45,662 nt of DNA from an uncultured Lachnospiraceae bacterium (lineage in GTDB: Bacteria; Bacillota; Clostridia; Lachnospirales; Lachnospiraceae), in assembly GCA_904395885.1 (NCBI GenBank), contig CAJFOF010000033.1, positions 1-45,662 on the forward strand, read 5' to 3'. The notes beneath the pieces were generated by a model, which saw only the letters and a list, made by a program, of their open reading frames with translations, was not told the origin of the DNA and made no database searches. Made by a program: the position numbers and the translations under genes. Numbering within the stretch: the stretch's first letter is position 1; every line of letters starts with the position of its first letter. Below, piece after piece: positions 1 to 10,797 of this stretch.

Positions 1-85
1 AGAAAGAGGGATTTGAACCCTCGCGCCGGTTGCCCGACCTACACCCTTAGCAGGGGCGCCTCTTCGGCCTCTTGAGTATTTCTCC
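1..85 (-). tRNA. tRNA-Ser (anticodon GCU), 3' end cut off by window edge
   Basis: Read on the minus strand, the sequence starts GGAGAAATACTC at position 85 and folds as a class II tRNA with a long variable arm. The anticodon GCU is at 49-51 and the T arm contains GGGTTCAAATCC. The 5' acceptor strand GGAGAAA pairs with the 3' strand TTTCT(CC); the last bases and discriminator lie beyond position 1. A strong sigma-A-type promoter sits about 60 bases upstream. Confidence 0.93.
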
Positions 86-146
86 GCAGTTCATATTTTC
101 CATATGATTTGTTTCAAAACGCAAATCCGTTTCAAACGCATGTGTA

Positions 147-175
147 ATTATACTAGACAACCAAGAGATTGTCAA
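147..175 (-). promoter_or_regulatory. Promoter of tRNA-Ser
   Basis: On the minus strand a perfect -35 TTGACA (170-175) is followed after exactly 17 bases by a perfect -10 TATAAT (147-152). It lies just after the plsC stop, so the tRNA can be transcribed on its own. Confidence 0.85.
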
Positions 176-180
176 GCACT

Positions 181-909
181 TTATAATTTATTTTTTGCAT
201 CCAATGCCCTGTCGATTGCTGCCTGGATCCTCTCCTGGACAATCTTGGCTATCTCCACTGTTTTCATATCCTTATATTCTTCCGGATAAATTGGTTTCAA
301 ATAATGGACTTCTACCGTTACCTTTCTTATGGAATCGACATCAAATGGCAGAAAGCAATCTACCATGGCCACAGGTACAATGGGACAGTTGGCATTTACT
401 GCGCTTTTAAATGTGCCTCCCTTAAAAGGAAGTACTCTATTTCCATCTTTGCTCCTGGTTCCCTCTGAAAAAATCACATAATTTCTTCCTTCTTTTACTT
501 CCTTGGTAACCTGCTGAATTACTTTGAGGGAAGCTCTAACATCTTCCCTGTCGATGGATAATCCTTTGATCACAGCCAATACCTGTTTAATCAGAATAAT
601 ATTGGCTGCTTCTTTTTTTATCACCACCGAGAGCGGATGAGGGCAGCTATCCATCAATGCCAGCATATCGAAAAGCCCCTGGTGATTCGGGAACAGAATA
701 AATCCCTCTTCTTCCGGCAGATTCTCCTGCCCATACCCCTTGACGGTAACACGGCCCTTTTTATTGATCTTCTTTACAAATGCTCTCAGATAGTCATATT
801 TCTGCTGTTCTGTGTGAGGGTCGTCAGGTCTTCCATACTTACAGATGTGATAGAACCAGGTGGGAATCCAGGGAATACTTCTAAGTATCATTAATATGAT
901 TCGTTTCAT
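181..909 (-). CDS. plsC: 1-acyl-sn-glycerol-3-phosphate acyltransferase (PlsC family)
   Basis: This 242-residue protein matches the PlsC/LPLAT acyltransferase family, which transfers an acyl group to the sn-2 position of lysophosphatidic acid to make phosphatidic acid at the inner face of the membrane. The catalytic NHxxxxD block is seen as NHQGLFDML (about residues 75-83). The glycerol-phosphate-binding block EGTRSKDG follows near residue 150, then VPVAMVDC near 180. The N terminus is hydrophobic and arginine-rich, fitting membrane association. It starts with ATG after an AAGGAG-type ribosome site. It lies 60 bases downstream of gyrA, separated by a terminator-like hairpin, so it probably depends on read-through or an unseen promoter. 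Exact acyl-donor preference cannot be read from the sequence. Confidence 0.9.
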   Translation of the reverse strand: MKRIILMILRSIPWIPTWFYHICKYGRPDDPHTEQQKYDYLRAFVKKINKKGRVTVKGYGQENLPEEEGFILFPNHQGLFDMLALMDSCPHPLSVVIKKEAANIILIKQVLAVIKGLSIDREDVRASLKVIQQVTKEVKEGRNYVIFSEGTRSKDGNRVLPFKGGTFKSAVNANCPIVPVAMVDCFLPFDVDSIRKVTVEVHYLKPIYPEEYKDMKTVEIAKIVQERIQAAIDRALDAKNKL

Positions 910-923
910 GATATTTTCTCCTT

Positions 924-956
924 AAAACAGGCTGCCTCAATCATGACGGCAGCCTG
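924..956 (-). terminator. Terminator between gyrA and plsC
   Basis: On the minus strand CAGGCTGCC (948-956) pairs perfectly with GGCAGCCTG (928-936) across an 11-base loop and is followed by TTTT. The hairpin ends just upstream of the plsC ribosome site, so it may act as a partial terminator or attenuator for plsC. Confidence 0.7.
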
Positions 957-969
957 CTCTCTGCGAACG

Positions 970-3468
970 TTATTGTCCATCCTCGTCTGTTTCGTCAGAA
1001 AAATCCTCTTCATCATCCTGTGAAGAAGTCTCCCTTACCTTGGCAATGCCAGCGACACGGGTGTCTGACTCTGTATCGATATCCATAAGTTTCACTCCGG
1101 ATGTATTTCGTCCAATAATAGAAATATTTCCTACGCTCATTCTTATGATAATCCCTTCATTGGTAATCAGCATGATCTCCCGGTTGTCATCTACCAGTTT
1201 TGCTCCTACCAGATATCCTGTTTTATCGATAATCTTATAGCAGCGAACGCCCTTTCCGCCTCTGTACTGCGGAGAAAATTCACTGATCAGCGTGCGCTTT
1301 CCATATCCGTATTCAGAAGCAACCAACAGGCATTCTCCCTGGCTTTCAAGCTGCATTCCAATGACCTCATCATCGGAATCAAACTTCATTCCGATGACTC
1401 CCATGGAAACTCTTCCGGTAATCCTTACATCTGTTTCATGGAACCGGATACACATTCCTTTTCTGGTCACCAGGAAGATATCTTCTGTATTATCTGTTGC
1501 CTTTACCTCTATCAGCTCATCCCCTTCTTTTAAGATGATAGCCTGGAGACCATTTTTTCGTACATGTTCATATTCCCTCATAGGGGTTTTCTTTACCATT
1601 CCACCCTTAGTAGCCATGAACAGATACTTGTCCTCATCGTACTCTTTCATCGGAACTACAGCCGTGATCTTTTCTCCGGGCTGGAGCTGGATGAGATTTA
1701 CGATGGCCGTTCCTCTGGAAGTCCGGCCGGCCTCCGGAATCTCATAGGCCTTCAGCCTGTACACCCGCCCTGTGTTGGTAAAGAACATAACATAATGGTG
1801 GTTGGTAGTCATAAGGAGATCTTCTATATAATCCTCGTCAATGGTCTGCATTCCTTTGATTCCTTTGCCGCCTCTGTTCTGAAGACGGAAGTTATCTGCA
1901 TCCATACGCTTGATATATCCAAGATTCGTCATGGCAATGACGGTATCCTCGTCGGGAATCAGATCTTCCATGGAGACGTCATCATCGTAGCCGATAGCTG
2001 TCCGTCTCTCATCCCCGTATTTCTCGGCAATGACTGTGATCTCATCCTTAATGACGCCCAGAAGTTTATTTTCATCTGCCAAAATTTCTTTCAACTCCGC
2101 GATCCGCTTTTGAAGCTCCTTGTACTCATTCTCAATCTTCTCTCTTTCCAGACCGGTCAGAGCTCTCAGACGCATATCCACGATTGCCTGAGACTGAGCA
2201 TCGCTCAATCCAAAGCGCTCCATCAACTGGGCCTTGGCAATCTGCACATTTGCCGAGCTGCGAATAATATGGATCACTTCATCAATGTGATCCAGAGCAA
2301 TCAGCAATCCCTCCAGGATATGGGCCCGCTCTTCAGCTTTGTTCAGATCGTACTTCGTTCTTCTTGTGACTACATCTTCCTGATGCTTAAGGTAATATTC
2401 CAGCATCTGCTGCAGATTCAATACCTTAGGTTCCTGGTTTACCAGAGCCAGCATGATCACGCCGAAGGTATCCTGAAGCTGAGTATGTTTTAAGAGCTGA
2501 TTCAGCACTACATTGGCATTGACGTCCCGGCGAAGCTCAATATTGATTCTCATTCCCTCGCGGCTGGATTCATCTCCGATGTAGGTAATCCCGTCAATCT
2601 TTTTCTCTTTTACCAGATCAGCAATTTTTTCGATCAGACGGGCTTTATTCACTAGATAGGGAAGCTCGGTAACAATGATCCTGGATTTTCCATTGGCCAT
2701 GGTCTCAATATTTGTCACAGCGCGAACCTTGATTTTGGCCCGGCCTGTCCTGTAAGCTTCCTCAATCCCTCTGCGCCCTAAAATCGTCGCTCCTGTGGGG
2801 AAATCAGGACCTTTGACAATCTCCATGATCTCTTCCAGGGTAGTTGCTCTTCCTTCCTGGACCCGGTTGTCAATGATCTTTACCACTGCCTGGATCACCT
2901 CTCTCAGATTATGAGGGGGGATATTGGTAGCCATTCCCACCGCGATACCTGTCGTTCCGTTGACCAGCAGATTGGGGTAGCGTGAGGGAAGAACCACAGG
3001 CTCTTTCTCTGTTTCGTCAAAGTTGGGAGTAAAATCAACAGTATCTTTATTGATATCCGCAAGCATTTCCATGGAGATTTTGCTTAGTCTCGCTTCCGTA
3101 TAACGCATGGCGGCTGCACCGTCTCCGTCCACAGAACCAAAATTTCCGTGGCCGTCTACCAGCGGATAGCGGGTAGACCACTCCTGAGCCATGTTAACCA
3201 AGGCTCCATAAATAGAACTGTCACCATGCGGATGGTATTTACCCATAGTATCTCCGACGATACGGGCACATTTCCGGTGAGGCTTGTCCGGACCATTGTT
3301 CAGCTCTATCATTGCGTACAGAATACGCCTCTGAACCGGTTTCAATCCATCTCTTACGTCTGGCAGGGCGCGGGATGCTATTACGCTCATGGCATAGTCA
3401 ATGTAGGACTTCTCCATTGTTTTTTTCAGATCTATGTCGTGAACTTTATCAAAAATATTTGGCTCCAT
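970..3468 (-). CDS. gyrA: DNA gyrase subunit A
   Basis: This 832-residue protein is the breakage-reunion subunit of DNA gyrase, acting as GyrA2GyrB2 to introduce negative supercoils. The catalytic tyrosine is Y123 in [10 protein letters not shown]. The quinolone-determining segment around residues 80-95 reads [17 protein letters not shown]; the position equivalent to E. coli Ser83 is Ser, but the position equivalent to Asp87 is Gly (residue 88). The C-terminal DNA-wrapping propeller carries a GyrA-box-like RGGKG near residue 545, and the extreme C terminus is very acidic. Length is normal for the family. It follows gyrB by 19 bases and is surely co-transcribed with it. A topoisomerase IV ParC identity is unlikely because of the origin location, the RGGKG box and the adjacent recF-gyrB. 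Confidence 0.97.
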   Translation of the reverse strand: MEPNIFDKVHDIDLKKTMEKSYIDYAMSVIASRALPDVRDGLKPVQRRILYAMIELNNGPDKPHRKCARIVGDTMGKYHPHGDSSIYGALVNMAQEWSTRYPLVDGHGNFGSVDGDGAAAMRYTEARLSKISMEMLADINKDTVDFTPNFDETEKEPVVLPSRYPNLLVNGTTGIAVGMATNIPPHNLREVIQAVVKIIDNRVQEGRATTLEEIMEIVKGPDFPTGATILGRRGIEEAYRTGRAKIKVRAVTNIETMANGKSRIIVTELPYLVNKARLIEKIADLVKEKKIDGITYIGDESSREGMRINIELRRDVNANVVLNQLLKHTQLQDTFGVIMLALVNQEPKVLNLQQMLEYYLKHQEDVVTRRTKYDLNKAEERAHILEGLLIALDHIDEVIHIIRSSANVQIAKAQLMERFGLSDAQSQAIVDMRLRALTGLEREKIENEYKELQKRIAELKEILADENKLLGVIKDEITVIAEKYGDERRTAIGYDDDVSMEDLIPDEDTVIAMTNLGYIKRMDADNFRLQNRGGKGIKGMQTIDEDYIEDLLMTTNHHYVMFFTNTGRVYRLKAYEIPEAGRTSRGTAIVNLIQLQPGEKITAVVPMKEYDEDKYLFMATKGGMVKKTPMREYEHVRKNGLQAIILKEGDELIEVKATDNTEDIFLVTRKGMCIRFHETDVRITGRVSMGVIGMKFDSDDEVIGMQLESQGECLLVASEYGYGKRTLISEFSPQYRGGKGVRCYKIIDKTGYLVGAKLVDDNREIMLITNEGIIIRMSVGNISIIGRNTSGVKLMDIDTESDTRVAGIAKVRETSSQDDEEDFSDETDEDGQ

Positions 3469-3487
3469 TCTTTTTCCTCAACTTTCC

Positions 3488-6497
<3,010 letters not shown>

Positions 6498-6501
<4 letters not shown>

Positions 6502-6707
6502 CTCGTAACTTTAAATGTGTGTCCGTCATAGGATACTACATCTCCATCTACCAGTTTTTTTCCTCTCTGGTATTCCACAGCTCCATTCACCTGAACTTTT
6601 CCGTCCTGAACCGCAAATTTCGCCTCCACGCCAGAGTCTGTCAAGCCAGCCAGCTTCAATGCCTGGCCCAGTTTGATATATTCATCCCGTATTTTAATGG
6701 TATCCAT
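6498..6707 (-). CDS. yaaA: S4-domain RNA-binding protein YaaA
   Basis: A 69-residue protein consisting of little more than one S4 RNA-binding domain. The segments IKLGQALKLAGLTDSGVEAK and VQVNGAVEYQRGKKLVDGD are typical of the YaaA/YlmH-like S4 family. It sits between dnaN and recF, where this small gene is conserved in Firmicutes; its role has been linked to RNA or ribosome binding but is not well defined. An AGGAGG lies about 11 bases before the ATG. Its stop overlaps the recF start by four bases. Confidence 0.92.
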
Positions 6708-6772
6708 GCAGTTTTAAGCCTCCTATTCCAAAGAATATATTGTTACTTAATTAACAATAATGTCCGTCTCTC

Positions 6773-7891
6773 TCAGACAGATGCTGCATTAAAATTCACA
6801 GGAAGGATTAAATAAATATAGTTTTCTTCATCATCCCTGATAAAGCACGGCGATTTGGGATTCATCATATATAAATTGATTTCTTCATCGTCGATCACTC
6901 TGAGAGCGTCAATTAAAAATCTTGGATTGAAGCCAATCATGATATCTTTACCATTTTTGTGGATCATCACCTGGGCATTCATGGAACCAAAACTGGAATT
7001 TAATTTCAGAGACATTTCATTATCTGTCACAGTCAGAATCAAAGGTTTCTTATCATTCTCACGGATCAGGATGGTAGCTCTTTCAATGCAATCCAAAAAT
7101 TCTTTTTTGTTAACTGTAACTTTCGTCTCATAATCACTGGAAAGCATCTGGCTGATACGGAAATACTCGCCTTCGATCAGTCTGGAAACCACGATGGTAT
7201 CGTCAAATTCAAACATAATGTGATTCTGGCTGAAGAAAATAAGAACTTCTTTTTCATTATCCCCGCTTAAAATTTTGCTGATTTCACTCAGGGTCTTTCC
7301 GGGAACAATCACTTTGATATTTTCATAGTGGTCTTTCAAAGCAACCTTCCGGATTGAAATACGGTGCCCGTCCAGAGAGACAACTTTTAATTCGTTTTCA
7401 TTGATCTCAAACAGTTCACCTGTCATCATTTTATTGCTGTCATTAGGTGAAATTGAGAAAATAGTCTGACGAATTATTTCTTTTAATGTAAATTGAGAAA
7501 GGCAGATGTAGCGGTCTCTCTCAATATAAGGAATATAAGAGAATTCGTCTCCATCTCTTCCCTGAATTGTAAAGACAGAGTTTTCACAGGAAATCACCGT
7601 CGTCAGTTTTTCATCGCTTTCAATGGTGATATTGGAATCTTCTCCTGAAATTTTACGTATGATTTCAGAGAAAAGCTTAGCGTCCAACGCAATCTTTCCT
7701 CTTTCTAAAATCACTCCGTCAACTTTTGTCTCAATACCCAGTTCCATATCATTTCCGGTTAATTTAATATCTGTTCCTGATGCATCGATAAGGATGCACT
7801 CTAAAATGGACATAGTTGTTTTGGAGGGCACTGCTTTCAGTACAATGTTAATACCGTTTAATAAGGCATCTTTTTGGAAGGTCAGTTTCAT
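6773..7891 (-). CDS. dnaN: DNA polymerase III beta subunit (sliding clamp)
   Basis: A 372-residue beta clamp, which dimerises into a ring that tethers DNA polymerase III and other replication factors to DNA. The N terminus MKLTFQKDALLNGINIVLKAVPSKTT and the C-terminal segment with PKSPCFIRDD and LPVNF are characteristic. Three successive clamp domains of roughly 120 residues fit the length. A strong AAAGGAG precedes the ATG. Its 5' side abuts the A+T-rich unwinding region of the origin, and dnaA lies immediately upstream, as in Bacillus subtilis. Confidence 0.97.
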   Translation of the reverse strand: MKLTFQKDALLNGINIVLKAVPSKTTMSILECILIDASGTDIKLTGNDMELGIETKVDGVILERGKIALDAKLFSEIIRKISGEDSNITIESDEKLTTVISCENSVFTIQGRDGDEFSYIPYIERDRYICLSQFTLKEIIRQTIFSISPNDSNKMMTGELFEINENELKVVSLDGHRISIRKVALKDHYENIKVIVPGKTLSEISKILSGDNEKEVLIFFSQNHIMFEFDDTIVVSRLIEGEYFRISQMLSSDYETKVTVNKKEFLDCIERATILIRENDKKPLILTVTDNEMSLKLNSSFGSMNAQVMIHKNGKDIMIGFNPRFLIDALRVIDDEEINLYMMNPKSPCFIRDDEENYIYLILPVNFNAASV

Positions 7892-7916
7892 AGTTGTTGA
7901 TAACTCCTTTTCTTGA

Positions 7917-8163
7917 GAAGATGAAATAAATAAAAGATATATATAGTTTATTTCCGTAGTAATCGTCGTAGGGGCTGTGAATTTGTGTAAAAGCCTAAAA
8001 TCTCAGGTTAATAACAGATTTTAGGGTGTTTATAAGTATGTTAATAACAGGAAATTCAGAATTGGAAAAACCAGGCGTTATCCACATGAAAAAATCAAGT
8101 GAAGCTGATTGTGGATCTATCCACATGGTATACACAGAAGTTTTCACAGATTATTGTGGATTA
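7917..8163. other. oriC: Origin of replication, unwinding half (dnaA-dnaN intergenic)
   Basis: A perfect DnaA box TTATCCACA is at 8078-8086. Near-consensus boxes form an inverted pair TGTGGAT-CT-ATCCACA at 8110-8125, with another GTATACACA at 8128-8136. Read in the dnaA-to-dnaN direction, a box TTTTACACA (7984-7992) is followed by a G+C-rich stretch, then trinucleotide-like CCTACGACGATTACTACGG (about 7954-7972), then an almost pure A+T segment (7919-7953). This resembles the B. subtilis unwinding element: boxes, G+C clamp, DnaA-trios and A+T-rich DNA. The assignment as the melting site is inference from that resemblance. Confidence 0.82.
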
Positions 8164-9521
8164 ATTTTCTTCTTCAAGATATCAATGGTATTCTGAAGAG
8201 CCAGGTCTTTTGGAATATCCTTTGTAATTTTTTCAATTCCGTGAATGACAGTGGTGTGATCCCGTCCCCCTAAAAATTTTCCAATCTGCTGGAGGGGGGT
8301 ACTTGTCATAGTGCGGCATAAGTACATAACGATCTGCCGGGCTGTAGCGATCTCCTTATTCCGTTTTTGTCCGAGAATATCTATGGACTGAATATTTAAA
8401 TGGTCGGAAACGATCTGAAGAATCAGATCAGGAGTAATCTCTCTGGCAGCGTTAGGCGAGATAAGGTCTTTCAGCGCTTCCTCAGCCAGACTGGTGGTGA
8501 TCTCCAGATTGTTCAGTTTGGAGAGAGCTACGATCTTGGTCAGAGCGCCTTCCAACTCCCGGATGTTGGATTTGATATTGGTTGCAATATATTTGATTAC
8601 TTCATTATCGATATTGTAGCCTTCCATTTCTTCTTTCTTGCGAAGAATGGCCATTCGGGTTTCATAATCAGGGGACTGGATATCCACTGTAAGGCCCCAT
8701 TCAAAGCGGGAACGGAGACGTTCTTCCAGAGTTTCGATCTCCTTTGGAGGTTTATCTGAGGAGATGATAATCTGTTTTTTTGCTTCATAGAGAGCATTAA
8801 AAGTATGGAAAAATTCTTCCTGAGTACTTTCTTTGCCTATGATAAACTGAATATCGTCAATCAAAAGAACATCATTGTTCCGGTATTTTTCTCTGAATTC
8901 GGTAGTCGTAATATTGTTTTTATTTCGGATGGCGTCAATCAGTTCATTGGTGAATTTTTCTGATGTGACGTACAAAACCTTGGCATTCGGGTTGTTTTTT
9001 AATATAAAATGGGCAATGGAATGCATAAGGTGAGTTTTCCCAAGTCCTACACCTCCGTAAATAAATAGAGGGTTATAGATTTCGCCTGGGGATTCAGCCA
9101 CCGCCAGAGACGCAGCATGGGCCAGATTATTATTGGCGCCCACCACAAAGGTATCAAAGGTATATTTGGGATTTAAATTTGCGTTCTGAATAATCTCCGG
9201 ACTGACTTCTTTTAAATTCTTTTTAATAAGAAGATTCTCTGCAGGAGGAGCGATGGAATCAGCTTCATCTTGGGAAATAAAGACGAGCTGACATTCAAAG
9301 CCCATTTTTTCTGCAATGGAAACTTCCAGAGGGAGGCCGTATTTTTTTCGGATGTAGCCGATCATATTGCTGTCAGGGACGACAATGGTTACCTTATTGC
9401 CGTCAACTGAATGGACTTTCAGCGGAAGAAGCCATGTCTTAAAGGATATATCCATAATTTCATGCTCTTCCTTCATATAAAGCAGGATATCATCCCAGTT
9501 CTGCTGTAATTTTTCAATCAT
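8151..9521 (-). CDS. dnaA: Chromosomal replication initiator protein DnaA
   Basis: A 456-residue AAA+ initiator that binds DnaA boxes and melts the origin. Domain I occupies roughly residues 1-85 and a short linker follows. Domain III has Walker A GGVGLGKT (156-163) and Walker B VLLIDDIQ near 218. Domain IV carries the DNA-binding signature GGRDHTTVIHG near residue 425. Length is typical. The ATG follows AGGAGACTGGAA. DnaA-box clusters flank the gene on both sides, which supports both origin activity and autoregulation. Confidence 0.98.
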   Translation of the reverse strand: MIEKLQQNWDDILLYMKEEHEIMDISFKTWLLPLKVHSVDGNKVTIVVPDSNMIGYIRKKYGLPLEVSIAEKMGFECQLVFISQDEADSIAPPAENLLIKKNLKEVSPEIIQNANLNPKYTFDTFVVGANNNLAHAASLAVAESPGEIYNPLFIYGGVGLGKTHLMHSIAHFILKNNPNAKVLYVTSEKFTNELIDAIRNKNNITTTEFREKYRNNDVLLIDDIQFIIGKESTQEEFFHTFNALYEAKKQIIISSDKPPKEIETLEERLRSRFEWGLTVDIQSPDYETRMAILRKKEEMEGYNIDNEVIKYIATNIKSNIRELEGALTKIVALSKLNNLEITTSLAEEALKDLISPNAAREITPDLILQIVSDHLNIQSIDILGQKRNKEIATARQIVMYLCRTMTSTPLQQIGKFLGGRDHTTVIHGIEKITKDIPKDLALQNTIDILKKKINPQ

Positions 9522-9578
9522 TTCCAGTCTCCTAAATCTATAAAAATCGATAATGCATAATAGCCCAATCTAAATAAC

Positions 9579-9607
9579 ATTTTATACTAAATGGAATAAT
9601 ATTTCAA
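9579..9607 (-). promoter_or_regulatory. Promoter of dnaA
   Basis: On the minus strand TTGAAA (9602-9607) is followed after 17 bases by TAAAAT (9579-9584), about 60 bases upstream of the dnaA ATG. A DnaA box lies about 30 bases further upstream, so repression by DnaA is plausible. Confidence 0.6.
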
Positions 9608-9634
9608 TGAGAATACAAAAACTTTAAGAATTTT

Positions 9635-9847
9635 TGTGGATAACTTATGGATAAATATAGGGAAAAGTTGTGAAAAGGATGTGGAAAGAAAAAAAGAAAA
9701 CAGGTTATCCACAACCTGTTGAAAAGAATAAGTACAAGTTTTAAACAGTTGAAATTGGCTGTAAATTTCATAAAAAAGGGACAGGCATGTGGAAATAATA
9801 AACTTATCCTGATACTTATCCACAATTTATCCACACTTTGGGGATAA
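9635..9847. other. oriC: Origin DnaA-box cluster upstream of dnaA (dnaA-rpmH intergenic)
   Basis: The 491-base space between dnaA and rpmH holds four perfect 9-mer DnaA boxes: TGTGGATAA at 9635-9643 (minus), and TTATCCACA at 9705-9713, 9816-9824 and 9827-9835 (plus). The box at 9705 sits inside the inverted repeat CAGGTT...AACCTG. Single-mismatch copies are at 9646-9654 and 9839-9847. The two boxes at 9816 and 9827 are 11 bases apart, about one helical turn. This matches the upstream half of a bipartite Firmicutes origin. Two antisense reading frames here look spurious. Confidence 0.85.
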
Positions 9848-9904
9848 CATTATGTAAATTAACAATCAGGCCGTTTCAGAGGGAAAGTTTTTATGAAAAT
9901 ATGC

Positions 9905-9933
9905 TTGACGAAGCCTTGTTCCTTCGATATAAT
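9905..9933 (+). promoter_or_regulatory. Promoter of the rpmH-rnpA operon
   Basis: TTGACG (9905-9910) is followed after 17 bases by a perfect TATAAT (9928-9933). The transcript would have a leader of about 70 bases before rpmH. Confidence 0.85.
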
Positions 9934-10012
9934 CAAGAAGATGTTTAACTAAAATAGTCGGAATATGGGTATTCATATTTGAAGATATTGGTAAGAGGAG
10001 GTGTCTCGCATT

Positions 10013-10147
10013 ATGAAAATGACATTTCAGCCTAAGAAAAGGCAGAGATCAAAGGTTCATGGCTTCAGAGCTAGAATGAGCAGTGCAGGCGGTAGAAAAG
10101 TCTTAGCTGCCAGAAGAGCAAAAGGAAGAGCTAAGTTATCCGCTTAA
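10013..10147 (+). CDS. rpmH: 50S ribosomal protein L34
   Basis: A 44-residue, very basic protein beginning [18 protein letters not shown] and ending in GRAKLSA, with the conserved [23 protein letters not shown] core of L34, a component of the large ribosomal subunit. It is the usual first gene to the right of oriC. AGGAGG lies 12 bases before the ATG. A terminator-like hairpin follows, which would keep rnpA levels below rpmH levels. Confidence 0.97.
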   Translation: MKMTFQPKKRQRSKVHGFRARMSSAGGRKVLAARRAKGRAKLSA

Positions 10148-10154
10148 ATGACAG

Positions 10155-10181
10155 AGGCCGCAAGTAATTGTGGCCTTTTTT
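10155..10181 (+). terminator. Terminator/attenuator between rpmH and rnpA
   Basis: A nine-pair stem (10155-10163 with 10168-10176, one G-U pair) with a GTAA loop is followed by a run of six T residues. It lies eight bases after the rpmH stop and inside the presumed rpmH-rnpA operon. Confidence 0.8.
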
Positions 10182-10211
10182 GTCTTAAATAAGGAAATTA
10201 AAGAAGATTGA

Positions 10212-10556
10212 ATGAAAAGGTTTAGTTCGATTAAAAAAAACAGGGATTTTCAGAAAGTATACGAGAATGGAAAGTCCTATGCGAATAAGAGATTGGTCAT
10301 GTATGTGGCGGAGAATGGGCTGAATGAGACAAGGATTGGAATTTCAGTCAGCAAAAAAGTTGGAAACAGTGTGGTTCGCCATCGCATGACGAGATTGATC
10401 AGAGAAATATTCCGTTTAAATAAGAAAAATATTCGTAATGGGTTAGACATCATAACGGTTGTCCGGGTGGCAGCAAAAGAATCAGATTATAAACAATTAG
10501 AGGGTGCGTTTCTGCATCTGTGCGGACTGCATAACATTAAATCAGAATCGAAGTGA
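10212..10556 (+). CDS. rnpA: Ribonuclease P protein component
   Basis: A 114-residue basic protein, the protein subunit of RNase P that helps the catalytic RNA remove tRNA 5' leaders. The N terminus has the substrate-binding FxxVxxxGxxxxN pattern ([18 protein letters not shown]). The central RNA-binding helix reads [18 protein letters not shown] near residues 58-75. The usual RNR motif here reads RHR. A true start at the ATG of MKRFSSIKK fits family length. It follows rpmH and precedes yidD, the standard order. Confidence 0.95.
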   Translation: MKRFSSIKKNRDFQKVYENGKSYANKRLVMYVAENGLNETRIGISVSKKVGNSVVRHRMTRLIREIFRLNKKNIRNGLDIITVVRVAAKESDYKQLEGAFLHLCGLHNIKSESK

Positions 10557-10563
10557 TCTTGTT

Positions 10564-10779
10564 TTGATAGCAAAAATTTTCATTTTGTTGATTCGGGGGT
10601 ATCAGATCTTTTTGTCTCCTCTGAAGGTAAGGACTCACTGTATTTACACACCTACGTGTTCTCAATACGCCATTGAGGCACTCCAGAAGTATGGTGCGTT
10701 AAAGGGTACACTGTTAGCATGCTGGCGAATTCTTCGCTGCAATCCATTTGCTAAAGGCGGTTATGATCCAGTTCCGTAA
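10564..10779 (+). CDS. yidD: Membrane protein insertion efficiency factor YidD
   Basis: A short membrane-associated protein that accompanies YidC and improves membrane insertion. The family hallmarks are seen: an N-terminal amphipathic segment [14 protein letters not shown], the three-Cys pattern [12 protein letters not shown] with [11 protein letters not shown], and the C-terminal GGYDPVP. I prefer a TTG start at 10564, giving 71 residues and a position eight bases after rnpA. An ATG at 10504 would add an unconserved stretch overlapping rnpA by 53 bases. No clear ribosome site supports either start, so the start is uncertain although the gene is not. Confidence 0.9.
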   Translation: MIAKIFILLIRGYQIFLSPLKVRTHCIYTPTCSQYAIEALQKYGALKGTLLACWRILRCNPFAKGGYDPVP

Positions 10780-10797
10780 AATCAAGGAGGTAATCCA

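Noticed and set aside
1564..2493. 309-residue plus-strand open frame
   Set aside because: It lies antisense within gyrA, has no family pattern and follows from the codon bias of gyrA.
9587..9834. Two overlapping 76-78 residue minus-strand open frames in the origin region
   Set aside because: Phe/Leu/Ser-rich translations of A+T-rich DNA across DnaA boxes, with no ribosome site and no family resemblance.
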